A DNA stretch of 64,000 nt from positions 62,001 through 126,000 of the forward strand of contig NZ_FOKB01000007.1 in the NCBI RefSeq assembly GCF_900111895.1, read 5' to 3'. Shown one piece after another: positions 1 to 8,825 of this stretch. The position numbers and the translations under genes are program-made. Every line of letters starts with the position of its first letter. Positions within the stretch are counted from its first letter, which is position 1. The notes under the pieces were generated by a model. The model was not told the origin of the DNA and did no database searches. It saw nothing but the letters and a program-made list of their open reading frames with translations. Source of the stretch: Pseudomonas simiae (GTDB lineage: Bacteria; Pseudomonadota; Gammaproteobacteria; Pseudomonadales; Pseudomonadaceae).

Positions 1-375
1 CAATTCCAGGGTGTAGCGCAAATCACTACCACGCTGGGCGCCACCACGCTGACCACCTCGACCACCGCCGAAGAAGTCGCTGAATACGTCGCCGAAAATA
101 TCGGAGAAGTTCTGACCGCCAAACCCGGCACCGCCGCCACCCATGCTTGGGTCGACACCGGCATGACCATACTGGTCGTAGGCCGCACGCTTGTTGGGAT
201 CAGACAGACATTCGTAGGCCTCATTGGCCTCTTTGAACATTTCTTCGGATTCTTTGCTATCCGGATTACGGTCCGGGTGGTGCTTCATCGCCAGACGACG
301 GTAGGCCTTCTTCAGGTCCGTCTCGCTGGAGCCGCGCTCCACACCCAATACTTCGTAATAGTCACGCTTTGCCAT
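1..375 (-). CDS. dnaJ: Chaperone DnaJ (Hsp40), N-terminal part
   Basis: Co-chaperone that delivers unfolded clients to DnaK and stimulates its ATPase. Only the first 125 codons are present; the gene runs off the left edge. The J-domain is clear: MAKRDYYEVLGV at the start and the HPD motif in MKHHPDRN near residue 34. It is followed by the Gly/Phe-rich linker (GGGGAGFGG). It lies downstream of dnaK on the same strand, the standard grpE-dnaK-dnaJ order. The ATG at 375 gives the canonical MAKRDYYE start. Confidence 0.98.
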   Translation of the reverse strand, partial: MAKRDYYEVLGVERGSSETDLKKAYRRLAMKHHPDRNPDSKESEEMFKEANEAYECLSDPNKRAAYDQYGHAGVDPSMGGGGAGFGGQNFSDIFGDVFSDFFGGGRGGQRGGAQRGSDLRYTLEL

Positions 376-694
376 AAGTCTTTGCACTCTTAAGGACGTT
401 CAGCCAGACCCTCCTGAGCCCGACTAAACTCGTTGAGCCCCAATACAGGCCCGGACCCAACTCACGTCAATTCAACGATCCTGGTCATAACTACTTTTTT
501 AGCCAGGTATCCGGCCAAAAATGCGGTATTTACTGCTCGGAAAGCAGGAGCATTCCCGATCACACCGCCAGCATCCGAACGCTGTCGCATACTGTAAAAA
601 TTCGCATACCCCAGACACGCCAACGCGGGAGCAAGCTCCCGCGCGGCGACATCCTACCAGTCACCGCTTGATAGCGGTCAACCGGGCGACCAAG
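376..694. other. dnaK-dnaJ intergenic region
   Basis: 319 bp with no convincing gene. The only structure seen is a perfect 8-bp inverted repeat at 625-642 just downstream of dnaK. It may act as a weak terminator or mRNA-end hairpin between dnaK and dnaJ, as such spacers often do in Pseudomonas. No strong promoter for dnaJ was recognised. Confidence 0.6.
625..642. repeat. REP-like GCGGGAGC hairpin after dnaK
   Basis: GCGGGAGC and GCTCCCGC are separated by AA. The half-site resembles the core of Pseudomonas REP elements (GGGAGC..GCTCCC). It lies 53 bp past the dnaK stop codon and has no T-run, so an mRNA-stabilising or REP role is as likely as termination. Confidence 0.6.
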
Positions 695-2617
<1,923 letters not shown>

Positions 2618-2695
2618 TATTTACTCTCCCGAAACTTGAATTTGGTTGCCGCAGCAGTGGTGGCTAACTGCGGTAGCACTTAAACGCTTGACTTA

Positions 2696-2724
2696 TAGAT
2701 GAGGGCTTTTCAGCGTATTTCAAG
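2696..2724 (-). promoter_or_regulatory. Candidate sigma-32 promoter for dnaK
   Basis: On the minus strand CTTGAA (2724-2719) is followed after 14 nt by CCTCATCTA (2704-2696). This is close to the sigma-32 consensus CTTGAA-N13-17-CCCCATnT. The -35 overlaps the grpE stop codon. It would allow dnaK to be induced separately from grpE. Inference from motif match only. Confidence 0.5.
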
Positions 2725-3280
2725 CCTGCTCATCAATAGAAGGTGAAACCGGTGCAGGGGCCTTGCTCACCACAACCATCGCCGGGCGCAGCAGGCGACC
2801 ATTGAGCTGGTAACCTTTCTGGAACACTTTCAACACGCTGTTAGGCTCCAGGTCATGGCTTTCCTGCATGGCCATGGCTTGGTGGTGCTCAGCGTTGAAC
2901 GGCTCACCGCCTGCTGGATCGATGGCTTCCAACTGATAACGCTTCAGGGTGTCCTGAAACATTTTCAGGGTCAGCTCGATCCCTTCGCGCATTGGGCGGA
3001 TGTTTTCGTCGTCCGGGTTGGACAACTCAAGACCACGCTCCAGGCTGTCGATGATCGGCAGCAAGTCACCGGCAAATTTTTCCAGTGCGAACTTGTGAGC
3101 CTTTTCTACATCCTGCTCGGCACGGCGGCGGACGTTCTGCAGATCAGCGGCAACACGCAAAGACTGGTCCTGCGCAGCGGCCAGTTGCTCTTCGAGCACT
3201 TGCACACGAGTCGCCAGCTCATCGCCGACAGCCGAATTGGCGTCTGGAGTTTGCGTATCCTGCGTCTGTTCGTCAGCCAT
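2720..3280 (-). CDS. grpE: Nucleotide exchange factor GrpE
   Basis: Releases ADP from DnaK to restart the chaperone cycle. At 186 aa it has the usual length: an acidic, poorly conserved N-terminus, a long helical dimerisation segment (residues about 25-90) and the C-terminal beta domain. The latter shows the family features VLKVFQKGYQLNGRLLRPAMVVVS in the last third. A good AGGAG lies just upstream of the ATG. First gene of the operon, divergent from recN. Confidence 0.98.
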   Translation of the reverse strand: MADEQTQDTQTPDANSAVGDELATRVQVLEEQLAAAQDQSLRVAADLQNVRRRAEQDVEKAHKFALEKFAGDLLPIIDSLERGLELSNPDDENIRPMREGIELTLKMFQDTLKRYQLEAIDPAGGEPFNAEHHQAMAMQESHDLEPNSVLKVFQKGYQLNGRLLRPAMVVVSKAPAPVSPSIDEQA

Positions 3281-3333
3281 AGTTTTCTCCTTTCAAAATC
3301 ATGCGCGAACTCAACTCGCGCTTCTGTTCCGGT

Positions 3334-3361
3334 ATATGGGGCCACAATTTCCAGGTTCAAG
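3334..3361 (-). promoter_or_regulatory. Sigma-32 heat-shock promoter of grpE
   Basis: On the minus strand CTTGAA (3361-3356), 14-nt spacer, CCCCATAT (3341-3334). This is an exact match to both sigma-32 consensus boxes, placed about 55 bp before the grpE start codon, as expected for the heat-shock operon. Confidence 0.85.
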
Positions 3362-3494
3362 GGTGCAGGCGTTACCAAAAGTCTTTCCAGTGATGTGGAT
3401 CAATTCCTGCGCTTCAATTCCTCGTTGCGCTAAAAAATTCGCTCATTCAAGCAAATCGAGCTAAGCGCCAGGATTGTCAGCCCCGAACAAAACA

Positions 3495-3510
3495 CTGTAT
3501 AAATAACCAG
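3495..3510 (+). promoter_or_regulatory. LexA (SOS) box upstream of recN
   Basis: CTGTATAAATAACCAG matches the LexA consensus CTG-N10-CAG with an AT-rich centre. It is 25 bp before the recN start, where it would block transcription. recN is a classic SOS gene in gamma-proteobacteria, which supports the call. Confidence 0.8.
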
Positions 3511-3534
3511 ACCTAAAGCCTGGGAGCGGCCGTC

Positions 3535-5208
3535 ATGCTCGTGCACTTGTCCGTACATAACTACGCCATCGTTGAACACCTGGATCTCGAACTGGATCGC
3601 GGGATGAGCGTAATCACAGGCGAAACCGGCGCCGGCAAGTCGATCATGCTCGACGCCCTGGGCCTGACCCTGGGTGATCGCGCCGACAGCGGCGTGGTGC
3701 GACCTGGGGCAGACAAGGCCGACATCCTGGCCACCTTCGACCTGGCGGACATTCCCGAGGCAGAAGCCTGGCTGTCCGAGCGCGACCTTAATAATGAAGG
3801 TCCGTGCATCCTGCGACGGGTCATCACGGCGGAAGGTCGCTCCCGTGGCTACATCAACGGCACACCCTGCCCGCTTGGCGACCTTAAAGCCTTGGGCGAG
3901 TTGCTGATCGACATCCACAGCCAGCATGAACACCAGTCCCTGCTGAAAACCGACACCCATCGTCGCCTGCTCGATGAGTACGCTGGTGCCACAGACCTTG
4001 CCCGCCAGGTGCAGCTTGCCGCCCAGCGCTGGCGCCAGACTCGCCAGGAACTGGAGCGACTCTCCAACTCCGGCGATGAGCAACGTGCTCGCCATCAATT
4101 GCTCAGCTATCAACTCGAAGAACTGGAAAGCCTGGGCCTGGGCGAGACCGAACTGGAGCAGCTTGAGCAGGAACACAAGAACCTCACCAACGCGGAAACC
4201 CTGCTGGGCATTTGCCGCCAGGTGGTGGAGCAGTGCAGTGAGAGCGACTCCGGGAACGTGCTCAATGCACTGACTGCCAGCCTCAATCGCCTATCGAGCG
4301 TGAACAGCGGCTCCGGCTCGTTGAGCGAGGCGACGACCCTGCTTACCAGCGCACAGATCCAGGTAGAGGAAGCCGTCGGCGAACTGAATCGGTTCCTGGA
4401 TCACTTCGATGCCGACCCAGCACGCCTGCAGGAAATAGAAGAACGCCTGGACACCATCTACACGCTGGCACGCAAACATCGCATCCAGCCCACTGAAGTG
4501 GCGACGATGCAGCAAAAGCTGCTGGATGAAATCGAGACCCTGAACGCCAACGATGAATCTATCGAGCGCCTGAGCGGTGAGCTCGCCTCCTTCGCTCGCC
4601 ATTACCAAGAGAAGGCGCGCGAGCTCAGCGACCTGCGCCAGCAAGCAGCGACGGGCCTGGCCAGCGCAGTGGAGCTGGAGATCCAGCGTCTGGGCATGCC
4701 TGGCGGTCGTTTCACCATCGAATTGCGCACCAGCGCCAGCAACGAACTACAACCCCACGGGCTGGAGCAGGTCGAGCTACTGGTCAGCGCCAACCCCGGA
4801 CAACCGCTCAAAGCGCTGGCGAAAGTAGCCTCCGGCGGCGAGCTGTCGCGGATCAGCCTGGCAATCCAGGTGATTACTGCGCAAACCTCTCGGGTGCCGA
4901 CACTGGTGTTCGATGAAGTCGATGTGGGAATTGGCGGGCCGACAGCAGAAATTGTTGGCCAGCTGTTGCGACGCCTTGGAGATAGAGGCCAGGTACTGAC
5001 GGTAACTCACTTGCCACAAGTCGCGGCCCAGGGACATCAACACCTCTTTGTGCACAAGGTACGCGGCAGCGATGCAACACACACAGCCGTGTCCAAGCTG
5101 AACAAGTCGGAACGTGTGGAAGAAGTCGCACGCATGCTTGGCGGCATCGATTTAACCAAGGAGTCTTTGGCGCACGCGAAGAAAATGGTCGTAGCGGCAA
5201 AGGCCTAA
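3535..5208 (+). CDS. recN: DNA repair protein RecN
   Basis: SMC-like ATPase acting early in double-strand-break repair. At 557 aa it is full length. Walker A is GETGAGKS (about residues 29-36). A coiled-coil middle holds many Leu/Glu/Gln heptads, and the C-terminal ABC half carries ASGGELSR and the Walker B sequence LVFDEVDVGIGG. Begins MLVHLSVHNYAIV, the canonical RecN start. Preceded by a LexA box and divergent from the grpE operon, so it is probably SOS-induced. Confidence 0.98.
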   Translation: MLVHLSVHNYAIVEHLDLELDRGMSVITGETGAGKSIMLDALGLTLGDRADSGVVRPGADKADILATFDLADIPEAEAWLSERDLNNEGPCILRRVITAEGRSRGYINGTPCPLGDLKALGELLIDIHSQHEHQSLLKTDTHRRLLDEYAGATDLARQVQLAAQRWRQTRQELERLSNSGDEQRARHQLLSYQLEELESLGLGETELEQLEQEHKNLTNAETLLGICRQVVEQCSESDSGNVLNALTASLNRLSSVNSGSGSLSEATTLLTSAQIQVEEAVGELNRFLDHFDADPARLQEIEERLDTIYTLARKHRIQPTEVATMQQKLLDEIETLNANDESIERLSGELASFARHYQEKARELSDLRQQAATGLASAVELEIQRLGMPGGRFTIELRTSASNELQPHGLEQVELLVSANPGQPLKALAKVASGGELSRISLAIQVITAQTSRVPTLVFDEVDVGIGGPTAEIVGQLLRRLGDRGQVLTVTHLPQVAAQGHQHLFVHKVRGSDATHTAVSKLNKSERVEEVARMLGGIDLTKESLAHAKKMVVAAKA

Positions 5209-5237
5209 CCGAACTATTTTCTCTCTTATAGAAAGCA

Positions 5238-5263
5238 CGAAGGCGACCCTAAGGTCGCCTTCG
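5238..5263. terminator. Bidirectional terminator between recN and fur
   Basis: A perfect 11-bp stem, CGAAGGCGACC (5238-5248) with GGTCGCCTTCG (5253-5263), and a CTAA loop. It sits between the convergent recN and fur genes and can serve both. Confidence 0.85.
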
Positions 5264-5294
5264 ATCGTTTTGCAGAGAGAATCTGCAACGCTTG

Positions 5295-5699
5295 TTACTT
5301 TTTCTTACGGATGTACAGGACCAGATTGTGGTCAACCAGATCGAAGCCATGCTCCTCAGCAATCTTGTGCTGCAGCGCTTCGATTTCCGGACTGGTGAAC
5401 TCGATAACCTCATTGGTATCCAGGTCAACCATGTGATCGTGATGACCACCGTCAGCCAGTTCGAACACCGCATGACCGCCGTCGAAATTATGACGAACCA
5501 CCAGCCCTGCGGCTTCAAACTGGGTCAGCACACGGTAAACCGTGGCCAGGCCGACGTCCTCGTTAGACTCCATCAGTGCCTTGTAAACATCCTCGGCACT
5601 CATGTGGCGCTGCTCAGCAGAATCGAGCATTTGTAGAATCTTGACTCGTGGCAGAGTCACTTTGAGACCGGCTTTGCGTAGTTCGCTATTTTCAACCAT
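5295..5699 (-). CDS. fur: Ferric uptake regulator Fur
   Basis: Iron-responsive repressor of siderophore and iron-uptake genes. 134 aa from MVENSELRKAGLKVTLPRV, the standard Pseudomonas Fur start. The frame stays open upstream, but the conserved N-terminus fixes the start at 5699. Winged-helix domain in residues 1-80 (ATVYRVLTQFEAAGLV). The metal-binding HHDHMV motif is near residue 87, and VLYIRKKK closes the protein. Divergent from bamE with a 98-bp spacer, the usual arrangement. Confidence 0.98.
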   Translation of the reverse strand: MVENSELRKAGLKVTLPRVKILQMLDSAEQRHMSAEDVYKALMESNEDVGLATVYRVLTQFEAAGLVVRHNFDGGHAVFELADGGHHDHMVDLDTNEVIEFTSPEIEALQHKIAEEHGFDLVDHNLVLYIRKKK

Positions 5700-5797
5700 G
5701 GTTAGCTTTCTCGCGGATGCTGCTTCGCAGCTTCTCTTAATACGGGTATGATCGGCGTTTACGTTGTCCCAGCCAAGATAGTGGAAGTCGCCCACCG

Positions 5798-6325
5798 ATG
5801 CAAAACACCAAGCTCTTGCTAACCAGTTTCACCTTTGTGGGACTGCTCGCACTCGCCGGTTGTTCATTCCCCGGGGTTTACAAAATCGACATCCAGCAGG
5901 GCAATGTCGTCACGCAGGACATGATAGACCAGTTACGCCCCGGAATGACCCGACGGCAAGTACGGTTTATCATGGGTAACCCCCTGCTGACCGACACTTT
6001 CCATGCCGATCGCTGGGATTATCTCTACAGCCTTCAGCCAGGCGGCGGTGAACGCCAGCAGGAGCGCGTCAGCGTCATCTTCAATGGCAATGACCAGCTT
6101 GTCAGCCTGTCCGGCGACTTCATGCCCGGCGTGAGTCGTGATGAAGCCTTGCTCGGCAAGGACAACGGCACCAATGTCACTGCGCCTGCGCAGGAAGGCG
6201 AGAAGCCGAAGTCCGAAGTACCGGCCAAGCCAGGCTCGCTGCTCGACAAGATCCAGAAAGACGTCGACGGCGTGGAAACGGTGCCTGTGCCGACGCCACA
6301 ACCTCTGGATACCAGTCCGCAGTAA
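5798..6325 (+). CDS. bamE: Outer membrane assembly lipoprotein BamE (OmlA)
   Basis: Lipoprotein subunit of the BAM complex that inserts beta-barrel proteins into the outer membrane. 175 aa, with a signal peptide and lipobox LALAGC (Cys about residue 22). The SmpA/OmlA domain follows: LRPGMTRRQVRFIMGNPLL and DRWDYLYSLQPGG. As is typical of Pseudomonas OmlA, it has a longer, Pro-rich C-terminal tail than E. coli BamE. Divergent from fur and followed by a strong terminator. Confidence 0.95.
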   Translation: MQNTKLLLTSFTFVGLLALAGCSFPGVYKIDIQQGNVVTQDMIDQLRPGMTRRQVRFIMGNPLLTDTFHADRWDYLYSLQPGGGERQQERVSVIFNGNDQLVSLSGDFMPGVSRDEALLGKDNGTNVTAPAQEGEKPKSEVPAKPGSLLDKIQKDVDGVETVPVPTPQPLDTSPQ

Positions 6326-6341
6326 ATGTGCGTCGCTCAAC

Positions 6342-6367
6342 AAAAAGCCCGGCATGCCGGGCTTTTT
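6342..6367. terminator. Bidirectional terminator between bamE and rnfH
   Basis: AAAAAGCCCGGC and GCCGGGCTTTTT flank AT, a GC-rich stem with an A-run on one side and a T-run on the other. It can terminate bamE (+) and the rnfH operon (-). Confidence 0.9.
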
Positions 6368-6388
6368 GCTGCTCGCCATTTGGCTGAC

Positions 6389-6691
6389 CTATGAGTTCTG
6401 TTGCTTGGCCAGCGCCGCTTTGGCTGCGCGCAACCTGCGCACTTCTTTAGGGTCTGCCAGCAGTGGACGGTAAATCTCGATACGATCACCCGCCTGCACA
6501 CTGCGCACCTCAGCGTCCGCGACTACCTTGCCGAAAATACCCAAAGGGCAATCAGCCAGATCCAGCCCGGGGAATTGCGCTGCAATGCCTGACGCCTGCA
6601 CCGCCGCGCGCAGGCTGGTGCCGGCCGGCACCGTCACCGCCAGCAGCACCTGGTGATCCACTGCGGCATACACCACTTCAATCTCAACCAT
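6389..6691 (-). CDS. rnfH: RnfH family ubiquitin-like protein
   Basis: Small protein with a ubiquitin-like beta-grasp fold, conserved next to ratA; its exact role is unclear. 100 aa from MVEIEVVYAAVDHQ. The family ending is seen: VQAGDRIEIYRPLLADPKEVRRLRA. The start overlaps the ratA stop by 8 bp, so the two are translationally coupled; a longer open frame upstream was rejected because it lies inside ratA. Confidence 0.93.
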   Translation of the reverse strand: MVEIEVVYAAVDHQVLLAVTVPAGTSLRAAVQASGIAAQFPGLDLADCPLGIFGKVVADAEVRSVQAGDRIEIYRPLLADPKEVRRLRAAKAALAKQQNS

Positions 6692-7118
6692 GCAGTTGCT
6701 TGGCCCGCTGGCAAAATGCGTCCACCAGGGTATTTGCCGCCTGATTGAACAAAGGACCCAAGGTCGCACGCACGATAGGCCCAGCGTAATCAAAGGAAAG
6801 ATCCAGACTGATTTTGCAGGCCTTGTCCGTCAGCGCCTTGAATACCCACACCCCATGCAACTGAGTAAACGGCCCTTCCTGCAAATTCATTTCGATGGAT
6901 TTCCCAGGCACCAGCACATTACGCGTCACAAAGTGCTGGCTAAGACCGCCCTTCGCGACCCCGACACTGGCGACCATGTGCTCATCACTGTTTTCCAGCA
7001 CCTCGGCGGTTGAGCACCACGGCAGGAATTCCGGGTAACGCGCCACGTCGTTGACCAGGTCATAGAGCGCCTGTGCCGGATAGGGCAGCAGCGCTGAACG
7101 TTGAATATGCGTCGTCAT
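6684..7118 (-). CDS. ratA: Ribosome-association toxin RatA / coenzyme Q-binding START protein
   Basis: 144 aa START/polyketide-cyclase-like protein, called RatA in E. coli (anti-association with 50S) and related to the coenzyme-Q-binding COQ10 family. Motifs: MTTHIQRSALLPYPAQALYDLV and DVARYPEFLPWC near the N-terminus, ending LVDAFCQRAKQLHG. The open frame extends far upstream, but conservation begins at the ATG at 7118. First gene of the ratA-rnfH operon, divergent from smpB. Confidence 0.93.
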   Translation of the reverse strand: MTTHIQRSALLPYPAQALYDLVNDVARYPEFLPWCSTAEVLENSDEHMVASVGVAKGGLSQHFVTRNVLVPGKSIEMNLQEGPFTQLHGVWVFKALTDKACKISLDLSFDYAGPIVRATLGPLFNQAANTLVDAFCQRAKQLHG

Positions 7119-7271
7119 GTGTGCGTTATTTCCACAGCTGAGCGGCAAACATCGCGGAAGAACAGCCCGATCCGCGAAAGAAAAAAACCAGAGAACTGCC
7201 TGCATTGTCCGGGATTCGTCCAACACGCTCAAGCACGCAGGTTGACCGTAGCCGACAGGCTCGCAACTCCC

Positions 7272-7277
7272 TATAAT
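7272..7277 (+). promoter_or_regulatory. Perfect -10 box just before smpB
   Basis: TATAAT ends only 9 bp before the smpB ATG. The nearest TTGACC (7242-7247) is 24 bp away, too far for a normal -35. If this -10 is used, transcription would start at about 7284, giving a nearly leaderless mRNA. Confidence 0.5.
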
Positions 7278-7286
7278 GCCGCCCCT

Positions 7287-7769
7287 ATGGCTAAACAAAA
7301 GAAACACCCCACAGGGACCATCGCGCAAAATAAAAAGGCGCGACACGATTACTTCATCGAACATCGGTTCGAGGCTGGTCTGGTCCTGGCCGGCTGGGAA
7401 GTAAAGAGTCTGCGTGCCAGCAAGCTGCAGCTGGTCGACAGTTATGTGCTGCTCAAGGATGGCGAGGCATGGCTGCTCGGCAGTCATATCACCCCGCTGA
7501 CCACTGCGAGCACCCACGTGATTGCCGATCCGGTACGCACGCGCAAGCTGCTGCTCAATGCCCGCGAACTGGAAAAGCTCGCTGCTGCCGTACAGCAGAA
7601 GGGCTATGCCTGCGTCTGCCTGTCCTGGTACTGGAGCAAGCACCTGGTCAAGTGCGAGATCGCCTTGGGCAAGGGCAAGAAGGAATACGACAAGCGCGAT
7701 ACCGAGCGCGAACGCGATTCCAATCGCGAGCTTCATCGTGCCGTACGCAACAAGGGCAAGGAAGACTGA
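7287..7769 (+). CDS. smpB: tmRNA-binding protein SmpB
   Basis: Binds tmRNA and brings it to stalled ribosomes for trans-translation. 160 aa from MAKQKKHPTGTIAQNKKARH. The OB-fold core includes YFIEHRFEAGLVLAGWEVKS and DPVRTRKLLLN. The basic tail ends NRELHRAVRNKGKED. No Shine-Dalgarno sequence is visible between the TATAAT box and the ATG. Its partner ssrA is 6 kb downstream. Divergent from ratA. Confidence 0.98.
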   Translation: MAKQKKHPTGTIAQNKKARHDYFIEHRFEAGLVLAGWEVKSLRASKLQLVDSYVLLKDGEAWLLGSHITPLTTASTHVIADPVRTRKLLLNARELEKLAAAVQQKGYACVCLSWYWSKHLVKCEIALGKGKKEYDKRDTERERDSNRELHRAVRNKGKED

Positions 7770-7805
7770 TCCTTGCAGTGATGCAGCCGCGGGAGCTTCC
7801 CTCGG

Positions 7806-8573
7806 CTACGTCCCCTTGCGCCGCTCCGCACGCGCCACACGCTGAACTTCCTGACGCACTTCTTCCAACACTTCCTGCACATACAGCAGGTGACGTGTTG
7901 AAACTTCCCGCGCCTGCTCGGCACGCCCCTCGATAATCGCCAGGTACAGATCCCGGTGCTGACTGATCAGCATGTCGCGGGTTTCCGTACGCTGTTGATA
8001 CATGCCGCCAATGTTGGTCACCACGTTACGCTTGAGCAGGTCGAACAGGCCGCGAATCGTGTGCAGCAACACAGCGTTGTGGCTCGCCTCGGCGATAGCC
8101 AAGTGAAACCGCGCATCCGCCGCCCCCTCTTCGACCCGGCTCACCTCATCGGAACGGGTGTAGCAATCCTGAAGCGCTTCGAACGCAGCCGTGAGACGCT
8201 CGCGATCCACCTCTGTCGCGCGCAACGCGGCGTAATAAGCACACGAGGCCTCAAGGGTCTGACGAAACTCCAGCAGATCCCGCTGAGCCTCGGGGTTGTT
8301 CTCCAACAGGAGCAACAGCGGGTCACTGAACGTGGAACCCAAAGATTCAGCCACGTAGTTGCCACCACCCTGGCGGCTGACGAGCAAACCTTTGGCTGCC
8401 AGCTTCTGGATCGCCTCTCGCAAAGAAGGTCGCGACACCCCGAATTGTTCAGCCAACGCGCGTTCGGCCGGCAAGCGCTCGCCCGACTTCAGCGTGCCCT
8501 CAAGGATCATGCCCTCAAGCTGCTCGACGATGTCATCAGACAAACGGCGCTGACGCACCTGATCAAACCCCAT
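7806..8573 (-). CDS. lldR: GntR/FadR-family regulator LldR (lactate-responsive repressor)
   Basis: 255 aa. N-terminal winged helix (LPAERALAEQFGVSRPSLREAI, about residues 38-58) and a C-terminal FCD effector domain with metal/ligand His residues (DARFHLAIAEASHN; ISQHRDLYLAI). The FadR-type fold, the position divergent from lldP, and a perfect GntR-type palindrome in the spacer identify it as the L-lactate-responsive repressor. The ATG at 8573 follows GGAGAG; a GTG one codon upstream is less likely. Confidence 0.92.
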   Translation of the reverse strand: MGFDQVRQRRLSDDIVEQLEGMILEGTLKSGERLPAERALAEQFGVSRPSLREAIQKLAAKGLLVSRQGGGNYVAESLGSTFSDPLLLLLENNPEAQRDLLEFRQTLEASCAYYAALRATEVDRERLTAAFEALQDCYTRSDEVSRVEEGAADARFHLAIAEASHNAVLLHTIRGLFDLLKRNVVTNIGGMYQQRTETRDMLISQHRDLYLAIIEGRAEQAREVSTRHLLYVQEVLEEVRQEVQRVARAERRKGT

Positions 8574-8719
8574 CACTCACTCTCCACCATCCCGACCACT
8601 CGCCGGGCCCTCTATTCTCGCCGATCACAACGAATGCAGCACCTATCAGAGCGCCCTCATTTCCACTGATCAGCGCACCCTTGCCACCCACCTACGACCA
8701 AAGTTTCGTAAGCGGCAAA

Positions 8720-8749
8720 TTGACACGCCCCAACCAAGGCTTTTACTCT
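8720..8749 (+). promoter_or_regulatory. Candidate lldP promoter
   Basis: TTGACA (8720-8725) is a perfect -35, followed 18 bp later by TACTCT (8744-8749), a weak -10. The predicted start lies just before the LldR-type operator, which would then act as a downstream roadblock. Confidence 0.5.
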
Positions 8750-8766
8750 AGCCAACAGCGACTGTA

Positions 8767-8783
8767 AATTGGTATTACCAATT
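8767..8783. promoter_or_regulatory. LldR-type operator
   Basis: AATTGGTATTACCAATT is a perfect 17-bp palindrome with one central base and fits the FadR-subfamily pattern TGGT-N-ACCA. It lies between lldR and lldP, 43 bp before the lldP ATG. Confidence 0.85.
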
Positions 8784-8825
8784 ACCCAAGCTGACCAAAC
8801 AACAACAATCAGGGGCCACCCCATC

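Noticed and set aside
163..393. Plus-strand frame opposite dnaJ
   Set aside because: Antisense of the conserved DnaJ J-domain.
8769..8825. Longer lldP start at 8769
   Set aside because: The extra 19 codons start inside the LldR-type palindrome, and the family N-terminus begins at MQTWQQLYS.
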